Assembly: GCF_019966535.1 (NCBI RefSeq)
Contig: NZ_JAIMID010000010.1
Coordinates: 62,001 to 126,000, forward strand
Source: Mesobacterium pallidum
GTDB taxonomy: Bacteria > Pseudomonadota > Alphaproteobacteria > Rhodobacterales > Rhodobacteraceae
Reading direction: 5' to 3'
Length of the DNA: 64,000 nucleotides
This document shows, one piece after another, positions 38,427 to 47,143 of the stretch (within the stretch, counting starts at the first letter, position 1; every line of letters begins with the position of its first letter). A model generated the notes under the pieces. That model had not been told where the DNA came from. It was given only the letters and a program-made list of their open reading frames with translations, and searched no databases. The position numbers and the translations under genes are program-made.

Positions 38427-38517
38427 CGCCTTGGCGCCGTCCGCCTGCGCAGGTGCTTGCCGGTGGGCGCGCCATGGGGTAGCAAGCGCCCGAGTTTGGG
38501 AACGAGGACCGCCCGCA

Positions 38518-39588
38518 ATGGACCAGCTGCGCGACAAGTACATCGACCTGATCGCAGGCGCCGCCGACGAGGCCGCGCTGGAAGAGATCCGCGTCCAGGC
38601 GCTGGGCAAGAAGGGCGAGATCAGCCTGCAGATGCGCGAACTGGGCAGGATGACGCCCGAAGAACGCCAGACCGCCGGCCCCGCGCTGAACGCGCTGAAG
38701 GACGAGATCAACAGCGCCCTCCAGGCCCGGAAGGTCGGTCTGGCCGATGCCGCGCTCGACGAACGGCTCAAGGCCGAATGGCTGGACGTGACGCTGCCGG
38801 CACGGGGGCGCCGCGTGGGGTCCATCCACCCGGTCAGCCAGGTCTGGGAGGAATGCACCGCGATCTTCGCCGACATGGGCTTCGCCGTGGCCGAGGGCCC
38901 GCAGATCGAGACCGATTGGTACAATTTCGACGCGCTGAACATCCCCGGCCATCACCCCGCACGGGCCGAGATGGACACGTTCTACATGCACCGCGAACCG
39001 GGCGACAACCGCCCGCCGCACGTGCTGCGCACCCATACCAGCCCGGTGCAGATCCGCACGATGGAGGCGCAGGGCGCCCCGACGCGCATCATCTGCCCGG
39101 GCCGTGTGTATCGCGCGGACTATGACCAGACCCACACGCCGATGTTCCACCAGGTCGAGGGGCTGGCGATCGACCGCGACATCTCGATGGCGAACCTGAA
39201 ATGGGTGCTCGAGGAGTTCTTCTCGGCCTATTTCGGCACCGCCGTTAAAACCCGCTTCCGCGCCTCGCACTTCCCGTTCACCGAGCCCTCGGCCGAGGTG
39301 GACATCCAGTGCTCCTTCGAAGGCGGCACCGTGAAGGTGGGCGAGGGCGACGACTGGCTCGAAGTGCTCGGCTCGGGCATGGTGCACCCCAAGGTGCTGA
39401 AGGCGGGCGGGATCGACCCCGACGAATGGCAGGGCTTTGCCTTCGGCATGGGGATTGACCGGATCGCGATGCTGAAATACGGGATCCCGGATTTGCGGGC
39501 GTTCTTTGATTCAGACCTGCGCTGGCTGCGGCACTACGGGTTTGCCGCGCTGGATGTGCCGACGTTGCATGGCGGGTTGTCGCGGTGA
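38518..39588 (+). CDS. pheS: Phenylalanyl-tRNA synthetase alpha subunit
   Basis: A 356-residue alpha subunit of PheRS, which charges tRNA-Phe as an alpha2-beta2 enzyme. An N-terminal coiled coil (residues about 1-80), then [45 protein letters not shown] and [18 protein letters not shown] (class II motifs 2 and 3). pheT is not found in the window: the next gene is a DUF2513 protein coupled by GTGA. Confidence 0.96.
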   Translation: MDQLRDKYIDLIAGAADEAALEEIRVQALGKKGEISLQMRELGRMTPEERQTAGPALNALKDEINSALQARKVGLADAALDERLKAEWLDVTLPARGRRVGSIHPVSQVWEECTAIFADMGFAVAEGPQIETDWYNFDALNIPGHHPARAEMDTFYMHREPGDNRPPHVLRTHTSPVQIRTMEAQGAPTRIICPGRVYRADYDQTHTPMFHQVEGLAIDRDISMANLKWVLEEFFSAYFGTAVKTRFRASHFPFTEPSAEVDIQCSFEGGTVKVGEGDDWLEVLGSGMVHPKVLKAGGIDPDEWQGFAFGMGIDRIAMLKYGIPDLRAFFDSDLRWLRHYGFAALDVPTLHGGLSR

Positions 39589-39938
39589 AGCGGGACGACG
39601 ATCTCATTCGGACTTTGCTTCTTGAGTTTGAAGCAGAGGATGATTGGTTAATCATGCTGCCCGGAACAACTAAGGGAGCAAGCGAGGAAGATCGTCTAAA
39701 GCTAGGTCACATCTATTTATTGATGGATAGCGGCCTTATGGTTCGTGTCGGCAACAGTACTGCGCGTTTGACTGCTCAGGGGCATGATTTCCTAAAAGCC
39801 ATCCACGATGACAACATCTGGAAGAAAACGCGCGATGGTGCCGCCGCAGTAGGCGGGTTGACACTTGGTTTGCTCAAGGACCTTGCCGTTGGGTATTTGA
39901 AGCAAGAACTCGCCGAGAAGACGGGCATACAGATCTGA
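39585..39938 (+). CDS. DUF2513 family protein
   Basis: A 117-residue protein. [16 protein letters not shown] at the start, [11 protein letters not shown] and [19 protein letters not shown] identify DUF2513, a family often carried by mobile or strain-specific DNA and of unknown function. Its GTG start overlaps the pheS stop. The gene is visibly AT-richer than its neighbours and uses codons (TTG, TTA, ATT) that they avoid, suggesting recent acquisition. Confidence 0.85.
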   Translation: MKRDDDLIRTLLLEFEAEDDWLIMLPGTTKGASEEDRLKLGHIYLLMDSGLMVRVGNSTARLTAQGHDFLKAIHDDNIWKKTRDGAAAVGGLTLGLLKDLAVGYLKQELAEKTGIQI

Positions 39939-39985
39939 AGATCAGCTTTTGCAATTGGGTGGTTCATAGATGATTGGAGATGTTT

Positions 39986-40132
39986 CGCCCGGCGGCACGC
40001 CGGGCGGCGCCCGACCCTCCCCCCGGGAGGGCGCATTTGCGATGTCCTTCGCCACATGTCCGACGCCGGTTGAGGCAACGCAGCGCCAGCCACGACCCGG
40101 CCACTGCGCCCACCCAGGGTCGGGCGCCGCCC
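39986..40132. repeat. Hairpin cluster bracketed by a 17-bp inverted repeat
   Basis: The 315-bp gap 39939-40254 has no gene. It begins with two perfect hairpins: CGCCCGGCG/CGCCGGGCG (39986-40006) and CCCTCCC/GGGAGGG (40015-40031). A perfect 17-bp inverted repeat, GGGCGGCGCCCGACCCT at 40002-40018 and its complement at 40116-40132, encloses about 97 bp. The structure may be a nonautonomous repeat element or processed transcript end; the first hairpins may terminate the pheS-DUF2513 transcript. Confidence 0.6.
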
Positions 40133-40254
40133 TTATCGCGTAGTTCGATGCCGGGAGCTTGCCGCGACGTGCTCCGATGGCCGGGTGCCATCTTCCATAG
40201 CGTCTGGTAAGGCCGAGGCTTGACCCCCACGCTGAACATGCCACCCTGCGCCCT

Positions 40255-40536
40255 ATGAACCTCTTCTCCCACCAGAACCGCGAGCGCAACGCCGACACCC
40301 GCCGCGTCTACGCGGCCTATGAACTCGCCCACACCGCCGTCGATTTCGCCGCCGGGCTGATGTTCACCCTGGGCTCCGTCCTTTTCTTCTGGCCGCAGAC
40401 CGAAACCGCCGCCATCTGGCTCTTCACCCTCGGGTCGGTCTGCTTCATGGCCAAGCCCACGATCCGGCTCGCCCGAGAGGTGAAACTCTGGCGCATGGGC
40501 CAGATCGACAAGCTGGCCAAACGCGAAGAGGCGTGA
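40255..40536 (+). CDS. YrhK domain membrane protein
   Basis: A 93-residue protein with two transmembrane helices (about residues 28-47 and 54-68). YELAHTAVDFAAGLMFTLGSVLFF and LFTLGSVCFMAKPTIRLAREVKL match the YrhK domain. Function unknown. The next 25 bp separate it from the IS66 remnant. Confidence 0.8.
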   Translation: MNLFSHQNRERNADTRRVYAAYELAHTAVDFAAGLMFTLGSVLFFWPQTETAAIWLFTLGSVCFMAKPTIRLAREVKLWRMGQIDKLAKREEA

Positions 40537-40560
40537 CCCTGTCCCCCGCCAAGGCTTTGC

Positions 40561-41090
40561 GGTCAGGCGGATGCGCCCGTCCCCGAGGAAGCGTGAGACG
40601 CCAGGCCAACGGCCGTTTCCAAGCTTGGATCCGATCGCCCAGGCGACGGGGGTGTGCCGCGACATGGTGCCGAGTTCGGTGCGCATCCAGTCGTGAGGGT
40701 CTTCGATGAGCGGGGCCGCCAGTCGTTGCCGGGCGTCGAGTCCTGTGCTGGCATCCATTCCATTGATCTGACGCTCGATGGCAAGGATGGCGCCGATCTT
40801 CTTCACGGCTCCCAGCGCGACGGGCGATATGTCCTGCGCGGGCTGCGTCTGGCGGGCTCGCTGCTTGATGTCCGCAAGCTCGAAGACCTTCCGTCGGGCA
40901 TGGCTCCGGCACGGAGCGCTCAGCATGGGGCCTTGATCACGCCCTCCACGGGAGAGGTCGGTGTCGCCGCTCAAGCAACCGCTGGCGATGCGGCCGCCGG
41001 TCGGGACGATGACAATGCCGATACTGCCAGCGACGGCCTCACAGGCGCGAAGGCCCGGGTTGCCCGGTAACCGTAAGGTCGGGCAGAGTC
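40561..41090 (-). mobile_element. Decayed IS66-family transposase remnant
   Basis: On the minus strand a frame reads SHARRKVFELADI, SPVALGAVKKIGAILAIERQING, DWMRTELGTMSRHTPVAWAI and GRWPGVSRFLGDGRIRLT, which is the C-terminal part of an IS66 TnpC-type transposase. Upstream, RACEAV...GIVIVPTGGRIASG resembles its zinc-ribbon region, with a large internal deletion between. Similarity stops at about 40561, just before the NN..ER motif with the catalytic Glu, so the gene is dead. No terminal inverted repeats were identified. The rest of 40537-41490 holds no gene; plus-strand frames here are antisense shadows. Confidence 0.75.
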
Positions 41091-41426
41091 CGGGCGCGTC
41101 GGGAGGTTCGGACCCTTCCAAGCCTTCTTCTGACGGGTCGGTCGCGGCGCTCGGGCAGGTGTCGCATGGCCGGTCTCTGGCAAGGGGCCGCGCGGCAATT
41201 CCGGTTCCCGTATCTTGGGGCCGCGGATGTAAAGCAGGAATATCTATGCTGCCCGACAAGGGTTCGACCAGGGTTTCGCCCACTTAAAGTGATTTAAAAC
41301 AGAGAATTGAGCGCGGCCTTCCGGCAGAACGGACCCTGAGGCCCGTTGATTTCGAGAAGTCATTGTTCCGGAAAATTTATACCCTCGCTCGGGTTTCGAT
41401 TTCTATATGCCAGTCAGGGATGTGAA

Positions 41427-41437
41427 AGGTAGGGCCA
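41427..41437. promoter_or_regulatory. Candidate GntR operator before the first Rieske operon
   Basis: AGGTAGGGCCA lies 53 bp upstream of the first Rieske gene. It matches the GGTNNNACC pattern seen elsewhere in the cluster with one mismatch (GCC for ACC). A hairpin GCGGGC/GCCCGC follows at 41442-41458. It is the weakest member of the set. Confidence 0.4.
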
Positions 41438-41490
41438 ATACGCGGGCGATCTGCCCGCCGTTGCGCAAAGATCATCGATATGGAGCGGCC

Positions 41491-42804
41491 ATGAAACCTG
41501 AAGATTCGATCGACCTGACCCGCGTGGGCCCCGGCACCGTCATGGGCGATTTCATGCGGCAATACTGGATGCCGGCGCTGCTGTCCAAGGAGCTCGAGGC
41601 GGACGGCGATCCGATGCGGATCATGCTTCTGTGCGAGAAACTCGTGGCGTTTCGCGACAGCGAGGGACGTGTCGGCATCCTCGACCAGCGGTGCCCGCAT
41701 CGTTGCGCGTCGCTGTTCCTTGGCCGGAACGAGGAAAGCGGCATTCGCTGCGTCTACCACGGCTGGAAGTTCGACGTTCACGGCAATTGCCTCGAGATGC
41801 CGAACGTTCCGGTGGATTACCGGTTCGAGCCGCGGGTCAAGGCCAAGGCCTACAAGACCCATGAACAGAACGGAATCGTCTGGGTCTACATGGGCCCGGA
41901 CCAGGACAACCCGCCGCCGCTGCCGATGATCGAGGCCGCGCTGGCCGAGGATGCCGAGACCTGGTGCCTGATGCGCGACTGCAACTGGCTCCAGGCGTTG
42001 GAAGGCGACATCGACACCAGCCATGTGGGCTTTCTGCACGTCGGCTCTCTGCAGCTCGACGACATCGACGACGATCACCCGATGCGGCCGACGATTCTGA
42101 ACCGGGCGCCGGAATACAAGGTGCAGCCGACCGACTGGGGCGTCATGTATGGCGGTTTCCGCGAAAATGACGACGGCCAGATGTCCTGGCGTGTCGCGCA
42201 TTACATGTTCCCGTTCTGGACGCAGACCCCGAACAACCGGTTCCACAGCCGGGCCATAGCGCGGGCCTGGGTTCCGATCGACGACGAACATTCGATGCTG
42301 TTCGACATCACCTGCGGCTCGGACGAGGGCAACCCGGCCTACAAGTCGCGCCGCAAGTCGGGCGAGCTTCTCTTTGACAAGTTCGAATACGCGCCGAACG
42401 GGACCGGGTTCTACGACCGCTGGCGCTGTGTGGACGACGCGACCAACGACTGGGGCATCGATCGCCAAAGCCAGCGGGACGGGACGCAATACACGGGCAT
42501 CGCCAACATCACCATGCAGGACCAGGCCGTGACCGAAAGCATGGGCCCGATCACGGACCACATGCATGAACGGCTGGCCCCGTCTGACGCGATGGTGTCG
42601 CGGACCCGGCGCCAGGCGTTGACGGCGGCCCGCGCCTTCAAGAACGACGGCAAGGCGGCGCCGGGCGTGCGCAACCCCGAGATCTTCTACCAGGCCCGGG
42701 CAGGATCGTTCCTGCATGCCCCGGAAGATCCGCTCGACAAGGCCTACGAGGCCGCGCTTGGCAAGGCCGAGCGCTACGGCAAGGCACCGGAACCGGCCGA
42801 ATAG
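41491..42804 (+). CDS. Rieske non-haem iron oxygenase, alpha subunit (phthalate dioxygenase-type), copy 1
   Basis: A 437-residue oxygenase component. The Rieske [2Fe-2S] ligands are Cys68, His70, Cys87 and His90 (CPHR...CVYHGWKF). The mononuclear iron site is Asp175-x2-His178-x4-His183 (DIDTSHVGFLH) preceded by NWLQALEG. The VGPGTVMGDFMRQYWMP start is typical of phthalate 4,5-dioxygenase and related one-protein oxygenases. The ATG at 41491 follows GGAG. The reductase gene follows after 31 bp. The aromatic substrate is unknown. A second homologue lies at 60350-61675. Confidence 0.92.
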   Translation: MKPEDSIDLTRVGPGTVMGDFMRQYWMPALLSKELEADGDPMRIMLLCEKLVAFRDSEGRVGILDQRCPHRCASLFLGRNEESGIRCVYHGWKFDVHGNCLEMPNVPVDYRFEPRVKAKAYKTHEQNGIVWVYMGPDQDNPPPLPMIEAALAEDAETWCLMRDCNWLQALEGDIDTSHVGFLHVGSLQLDDIDDDHPMRPTILNRAPEYKVQPTDWGVMYGGFRENDDGQMSWRVAHYMFPFWTQTPNNRFHSRAIARAWVPIDDEHSMLFDITCGSDEGNPAYKSRRKSGELLFDKFEYAPNGTGFYDRWRCVDDATNDWGIDRQSQRDGTQYTGIANITMQDQAVTESMGPITDHMHERLAPSDAMVSRTRRQALTAARAFKNDGKAAPGVRNPEIFYQARAGSFLHAPEDPLDKAYEAALGKAERYGKAPEPAE

Positions 42805-42835
42805 GCCGGCCCGACAGGAAACGCGCGAGACACAG

Positions 42836-43768
42836 ATGAAAGCCAGACTGATACAAATCCGGCTGGAGGCCGAAGGGGTGCATGCGTACCGCTTCGAGCC
42901 CCTGCCGGGCGAAACACTGCCGCCGTTCGAAGCGGGGGCCCATGTCAACGTGACTCTGGGCGACGGGATCACGCGCAGCTACTCGCTTCTCAACGATCCC
43001 GCCGACCCGTCGTTCTACGAGATCGCGGTGCACCTTTCTCCGACGTCCCGGGGCGGGTCACGGTACATCCACGAGCACTGGCATGTCGGGCTGGTGGTCG
43101 ACATGACCGACCCGTCGAACAACTTTCCGCTGGACGAAACGGCGGCGCACAGCGTGATGATCGCGGGCGGGATCGGGATCACGCCGCTGCTGTCGATGAT
43201 CGACCGCCTCGACGCGATCGGCCGGCCGTGGGAGCTGCATTACGTGGCCCAGTCGCCGGAACGTGCCGCCTTTGTCCGGCACCTGTCCGGGCGTGACAAC
43301 GTGCATGTGCAATTCGACGGGATCGAGGGCGGCCAACCGCTTGACCTCAGGGGGGTCGTCGAGGCGGCGCCGGCTGACGCGCACCTGTATTGCTGCGGAC
43401 CCCAGGGGATGCTGGATGCCTACAAGGGCTTTGCGGCGGGGCGACCCAAGGGGCATGTCCACCTCGAGTATTTCACCGCGGACACACAGATCGCCACCGA
43501 GGGCGGATTTGTCGTCGAGCTGGCCAAGTCAGGCAAGTCCTTCGAGATCAAGGAAGGCGACCGCATTCTCGACGTGCTGCTCGACAACGGGGTCGATGTG
43601 CCGTTCGCCTGCTCCGAAGGCACCTGCGGCACCTGCGAGACTCGGGTGATCGAGGGCACGCCGGATCACCGCGACTTCTTTCTGACCGACGACGAACGGG
43701 CATCGGGCGAGATGATGATGGTCTGCTGTTCGGGCTGCAAGTCCGACAAGCTTGTACTGGACCTGTGA
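42836..43768 (+). CDS. Phthalate dioxygenase reductase-type FMN/[2Fe-2S] reductase
   Basis: A 310-residue electron-transfer protein: FMN domain (RSYSLLND at 47-54), NAD(P)H domain (AGGIGITPLLSM at 110-121; YCCGPQGML) and a C-terminal plant-type ferredoxin with Cys259, Cys264, Cys267 and Cys297/298 (CSEGTCGTCE). It passes electrons from NADH to Rieske oxygenases. It is the only such reductase in the window, although there are three Rieske oxygenases. The ATG overlaps neither neighbour; the SDR gene starts at its stop (TGATG). Confidence 0.92.
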   Translation: MKARLIQIRLEAEGVHAYRFEPLPGETLPPFEAGAHVNVTLGDGITRSYSLLNDPADPSFYEIAVHLSPTSRGGSRYIHEHWHVGLVVDMTDPSNNFPLDETAAHSVMIAGGIGITPLLSMIDRLDAIGRPWELHYVAQSPERAAFVRHLSGRDNVHVQFDGIEGGQPLDLRGVVEAAPADAHLYCCGPQGMLDAYKGFAAGRPKGHVHLEYFTADTQIATEGGFVVELAKSGKSFEIKEGDRILDVLLDNGVDVPFACSEGTCGTCETRVIEGTPDHRDFFLTDDERASGEMMMVCCSGCKSDKLVLDL

Positions 43769-44553
43769 TGCCGCAACTCGATGACATCCGGATCCCCGAG
43801 GCGGGATCGTTCCGGTTCGACGGGCGCGTGGCGATCGTCACCGGCGCAGGCAAGAATGTCGGTGCGGCGATCGCGCGGGAATTGCACGCGGGCGGCGCAC
43901 GGGTTGCCGTGACCGATGCGAATGCCGATTGGGCGCGCGAGACGGCCAGGGCACTGGACCCCAGCGGCGCGACGGCGCTGGCGTTTGAACTGGACGTGCG
44001 CGAGGTCGCGCATTTCGAGGCGGCCCGGGACGCGATCCTCGCGGAGTGGGGCGCCTTGGACATCGTGGTGAACAACGCCGGCTGGGCCAAGCGCACCCCG
44101 GTCGAAGAGATCACGCCCGAGGAATTCGATGCCGTGATGCAGGTGAACATGCGCAGCGTGTTCCTGTCCTGCCAATGCTTCGCCCCTGTCCTGACGGGGC
44201 GGGGCTACGGGCGCATCGTCAATGTCACCTCGCTGGCGGGGCAGAACGGCGGGACGGTGGCGGCGCCGCATTACGCGGCCTCCAAGGCGGGCGCGAACAT
44301 GCTGACCAAGTACTTCGCCCGCTACCTTGCGGGAACCGGGGTCACCGTGAACGGGGTCTGTCCCGGCCCGATAGACAGCGCCAAGACGCGGCTGAGCGCC
44401 GAGCAGGTCGCGGCGGTCGAGGCGCAGGTCCCGATCGGCCGCTTCATGCGGCTGGACGAGATCGCGGCGGCGGTCGCCCTGTTGGCGTCGGACCGGGGCG
44501 GGTTCTTCATGGGCGCAACTCTGGATATGAACGGCGGTCTCTATATGCGATGA
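43768..44553 (+). CDS. Short-chain dehydrogenase/reductase
   Basis: A 261-residue classical SDR. NAD-binding TGAGKNVGAAIA (about 25-36), Asp near VTDAN suggesting NAD preference, NNAG, catalytic Ser in NVTSLAG and YAASK with Tyr and Lys. Translational coupling to the reductase (TGATG) makes it part of the Rieske operon; it may oxidise a cis-dihydrodiol or alcohol product. The substrate is inferred from position only. Confidence 0.88.
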   Translation: MPQLDDIRIPEAGSFRFDGRVAIVTGAGKNVGAAIARELHAGGARVAVTDANADWARETARALDPSGATALAFELDVREVAHFEAARDAILAEWGALDIVVNNAGWAKRTPVEEITPEEFDAVMQVNMRSVFLSCQCFAPVLTGRGYGRIVNVTSLAGQNGGTVAAPHYAASKAGANMLTKYFARYLAGTGVTVNGVCPGPIDSAKTRLSAEQVAAVEAQVPIGRFMRLDEIAAAVALLASDRGGFFMGATLDMNGGLYMR

Positions 44554-44586
44554 ACACAGCCAGGCTGTGTACGGGACCAGAAGCTG

Positions 44587-45810
44587 ATGACCACTCATCC
44601 GTTCGACCTCAACCTGCGCCATCTGCGCGCCCTGCTCGCGATCAGCGCGCAGGGCAGCATCAGCGGCGCCGCGGATGTCGTCAGCCTGTCCCAGCCCGCG
44701 CTGACCCAGGGGTTGGCCAAGCTCGAGGATCAGATCGGCTCGCCCCTGTTCGAACGCCGCACCGACGGCATGGTGTCGACACGCATGGGGCAGCTTGTCA
44801 TCGACCGGACCAGGGCGGCGCTTGGCCATCTTGCGACCGGGGCCAAGGGGTTCACCAAGGTCTTTTCGCACCCCGAGAATGTCATGACGATGACCCAGCT
44901 GCGCGCCTTTCTCGCGCTTGCGGATGCGGGCAGCTTTGTCGGCGCGGCGGCCAATACCGGTCTCAGCCAGACCGCCGTGCATCGCGGTGTCCGGGAACTG
45001 GAAAGCGTCATGGGCGCGACCCTGGTCGAGCGACGCGGCCGGGGCGTCTGGGTCAACGCCGGGGGCAAGCGCTTTGCCCGCGGCGCGCGGCTTGCCATGT
45101 CGGAACTGTCGGCCGCCCTGGCCGATGCACAGGAGGAAAGCGAGGGCGAACATATCCTGATCGGGGCGCTGCCGCTGTCTCGGCCCTTCCTCGTGCCCGC
45201 CGCGATGGGGCGGCTCGCGGCAGAGCGTCCGCGCGCCAGGTTCGAGGTCTCGGAGGGCAGCTGGCGAGAGCTGGTCGAGCCACTGCGGGACGGGGCCATC
45301 GACATGATCGTCGGCACCTTGCGATCCTACGAGATCGCGGACCTCAGGCAAATTCCGATCTACGACGACGAGCTGGTGATTGCCGCCGGGGCGGAGCATC
45401 CGCTCGCCGGGTCGACGGAGCTGGACGTCAATGCGCTTCGTGAATACCCTTGGATCCTTCCGCCGCGCAATTCCCCGCTGCGCGGAGAATGGGAGAGGCT
45501 GTTCTCGGACGGGGCCAAGCCCTTTGCCCCGGTCGAGACCGGATCGGTAATGATCATCGGCCGGTTGCTGACCGAAGGGCGCTTTCTGACCCTGCTGTCA
45601 CCATCGCAGATCGCCTTGCAAATCAGCGCCGGGCTACTTGCGCGGGTCGGCCCGCCCCTGCCGGATTCGACTCGCCGCCTGGGGTTGACCACGCGCCAGG
45701 ACTGGCGTCCGACGCGGCTTCAGCGCCGCTTCATGGAAATCCTGACAGATCTCGGTGAGAACCCCGAGGCGCTGCATTCCCACGCCTTGGCCACGCGCGG
45801 GTGGGTTTGA
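44587..45810 (+). CDS. LysR-family regulator with two HTH domains
   Basis: A 407-residue regulator, about 100 longer than usual because the N-terminal DNA-binding region appears twice. HTH 1 spans about 8-68 (LRALLAISAQGSISGAADVV..SQPALTQGLAKLE) and HTH 2 about 101-161 (LRAFLALADAGSFVGAAANTGLSQTAVHRGVRELE). A normal effector domain (about 185-390) follows. It lies 33 bp after the SDR gene in the same direction. It probably controls the surrounding Rieske genes; the ligand is unknown. Confidence 0.88.
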   Translation: MTTHPFDLNLRHLRALLAISAQGSISGAADVVSLSQPALTQGLAKLEDQIGSPLFERRTDGMVSTRMGQLVIDRTRAALGHLATGAKGFTKVFSHPENVMTMTQLRAFLALADAGSFVGAAANTGLSQTAVHRGVRELESVMGATLVERRGRGVWVNAGGKRFARGARLAMSELSAALADAQEESEGEHILIGALPLSRPFLVPAAMGRLAAERPRARFEVSEGSWRELVEPLRDGAIDMIVGTLRSYEIADLRQIPIYDDELVIAAGAEHPLAGSTELDVNALREYPWILPPRNSPLRGEWERLFSDGAKPFAPVETGSVMIIGRLLTEGRFLTLLSPSQIALQISAGLLARVGPPLPDSTRRLGLTTRQDWRPTRLQRRFMEILTDLGENPEALHSHALATRGWV

Positions 45811-45850
45811 CACACTTTCGCTAATTCGATGGGCCGTGTGGGTTTGCGAT

Positions 45851-45863
45851 TGGACCATGTCCA
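45851..45863. promoter_or_regulatory. Palindrome before the VanA-type oxygenase gene
   Basis: TGGAC-CAT-GTCCA is a perfect 5-bp inverted repeat 74 bp upstream of the Rieske gene at 45938. It differs from the GGTNNNACC sites in the cluster, so a different protein, possibly the double-HTH LysR regulator, may bind it. Confidence 0.45.
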
Positions 45864-45937
45864 GATAGAAACCTAGCGTACTATTGCCGAAACATGCAGG
45901 AGAGGCGGTGCCCCAAGGCGCTGCTCGAGGAGGGACG

Positions 45938-46981
45938 ATGTTTCTGAGAAACTACTGGTACGCGGCCGCCTTCAGCGGTGACATCCCGGAACTCAAGCCC
46001 GTCGCGCGCACGATCATGAACGAACCTGTGGTGTTCTTTCGCGGCTCGAGCGGCCGGATTTCCGCCGTCGAGGACCGGTGTTCGCATCGCGCGATGCCGC
46101 TGAGCGCAGGCCATATCGACGGCGACGTGATCCGCTGCGCCTATCACGGGGTCGAATTCGACGGGCAGGGGCGCTGTACCCGAATCCCGAACCAGGACCG
46201 CGTGCCGGCTTCGGCGCATATCCGGACCTACCCGGTCGTCGAAAAGGACAGCATGATCTGGATCTGGATGGGCGCGGCCGACGCGGCCGATCCATCCACG
46301 ATCCGGGACAACGAAGAGCACCGGTCGGACGACTGGAGCTGGACGCATTTCTATTTCCATGTGAAGTGCAACTGGCAGCTGCTGGTCGACAACATCTTCG
46401 ACCTCACGCACCTGGCCTATATCCATGCCAACACGATCGGCGGGAATCCGAACACGCATTTCACCGCCGACACCAAGGTGAATTTCGATGGCGAGCGGGT
46501 GCAGCTCAACCGGCGCATGCCCAACTCGGTCCCGCCCAAATCCTATGTCGACGGCAAAGGGTTCACAGGCAACGTGGATCGCTGGCAGGAGGTCGAATAC
46601 CATCCGGCGAGCGGGATGATCCTGCGCGTGAATGCCGGGGCCTGCGATGTCGATACCGGTGCCTACGAGGGCAAGCGCGATCACGGGTTCAAGATCCTGA
46701 ACGTTCATTGCGTGACGCCCGAGACCGAGACCTCGACCCATTACTCCTGGTCGATCTGCACCAACGCCGACAAGGGGTCGGGCGTGGACAAGGTGGTCTT
46801 TGACCAGTTCTACGACACGATCCGCGAGGACGAGGATGCGCTTGAGTTGCAGCAGATGCGCATCAACAGCGATCCGGACCGTCCTTTCGTGGGCATCGCC
46901 TCGGACGGGGCGGTGAACATGGCGCGCAAGCTGCTGGACAAGCTTGCGCGGGCCGAGAGTGACAAGATCGCCGCCGAGTGA
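45938..46981 (+). CDS. Rieske oxygenase of the vanillate O-demethylase (VanA) type
   Basis: A 347-residue oxygenase. MFLRNYWYAAAFS at the start is typical of VanA-like O-demethylases. Rieske ligands are Cys48, His50, Cys67, His70; the iron site is Asp155-x2-His158-x4-His163 (FDLTHLAYIH). No VanB reductase is adjacent, so it probably uses the reductase at 42836. Likely removes a methyl or similar group from an aromatic substrate. A GAGGAGGGA ribosome site precedes the ATG. Confidence 0.9.
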   Translation: MFLRNYWYAAAFSGDIPELKPVARTIMNEPVVFFRGSSGRISAVEDRCSHRAMPLSAGHIDGDVIRCAYHGVEFDGQGRCTRIPNQDRVPASAHIRTYPVVEKDSMIWIWMGAADAADPSTIRDNEEHRSDDWSWTHFYFHVKCNWQLLVDNIFDLTHLAYIHANTIGGNPNTHFTADTKVNFDGERVQLNRRMPNSVPPKSYVDGKGFTGNVDRWQEVEYHPASGMILRVNAGACDVDTGAYEGKRDHGFKILNVHCVTPETETSTHYSWSICTNADKGSGVDKVVFDQFYDTIREDEDALELQQMRINSDPDRPFVGIASDGAVNMARKLLDKLARAESDKIAAE

Positions 46982-47011
46982 TCCGACCGGCGCCTGTCCG
47001 GCCGGGCCGAA

Positions 47012-47024
47012 TTGGTCGGGCCAA
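47012..47024. promoter_or_regulatory. Candidate GntR operator upstream of the aldehyde dehydrogenase gene (distal)
   Basis: TTGGTCGGGCCAA is a near-perfect palindrome (one mismatched pair). It matches the TGGTCNGACCA subtype except for one base. It lies 119 bp before the aldehyde dehydrogenase start and about 50 bp upstream of the proposed -35 box. Confidence 0.5.
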
Positions 47025-47073
47025 AAAGGATGGAAAGAGGGTCATCTTTATCCATCGCCCTGCAAGATAAGAC

Positions 47074-47113
47074 TTGCGGGGCGTGGTGTGTCCGGAAATA
47101 ATAGGTAGAACCA
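47074..47113 (+). promoter_or_regulatory. Promoter of the aldehyde dehydrogenase operon with overlapping operator
   Basis: A -35-like TTGCGG (47074-47079), 17-bp spacer and -10-like AATAAT (47097-47102) are followed at once by AGGTAGAACCA (47103-47113), which on the other strand reads TGGTTCTACCT. The site would cover the start of transcription, as expected for a repressor. Inferred from sequence alone. Confidence 0.5.
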
Positions 47114-47143
47114 TTAGCGCATTTGCGCGGGAGTGAGGACTGG

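Noticed and set aside
40654..41070. Plus-strand frame of 138 codons in the gene-poor gap
   Set aside because: It is the complement of the IS66 transposase remnant, which explains the open frame.
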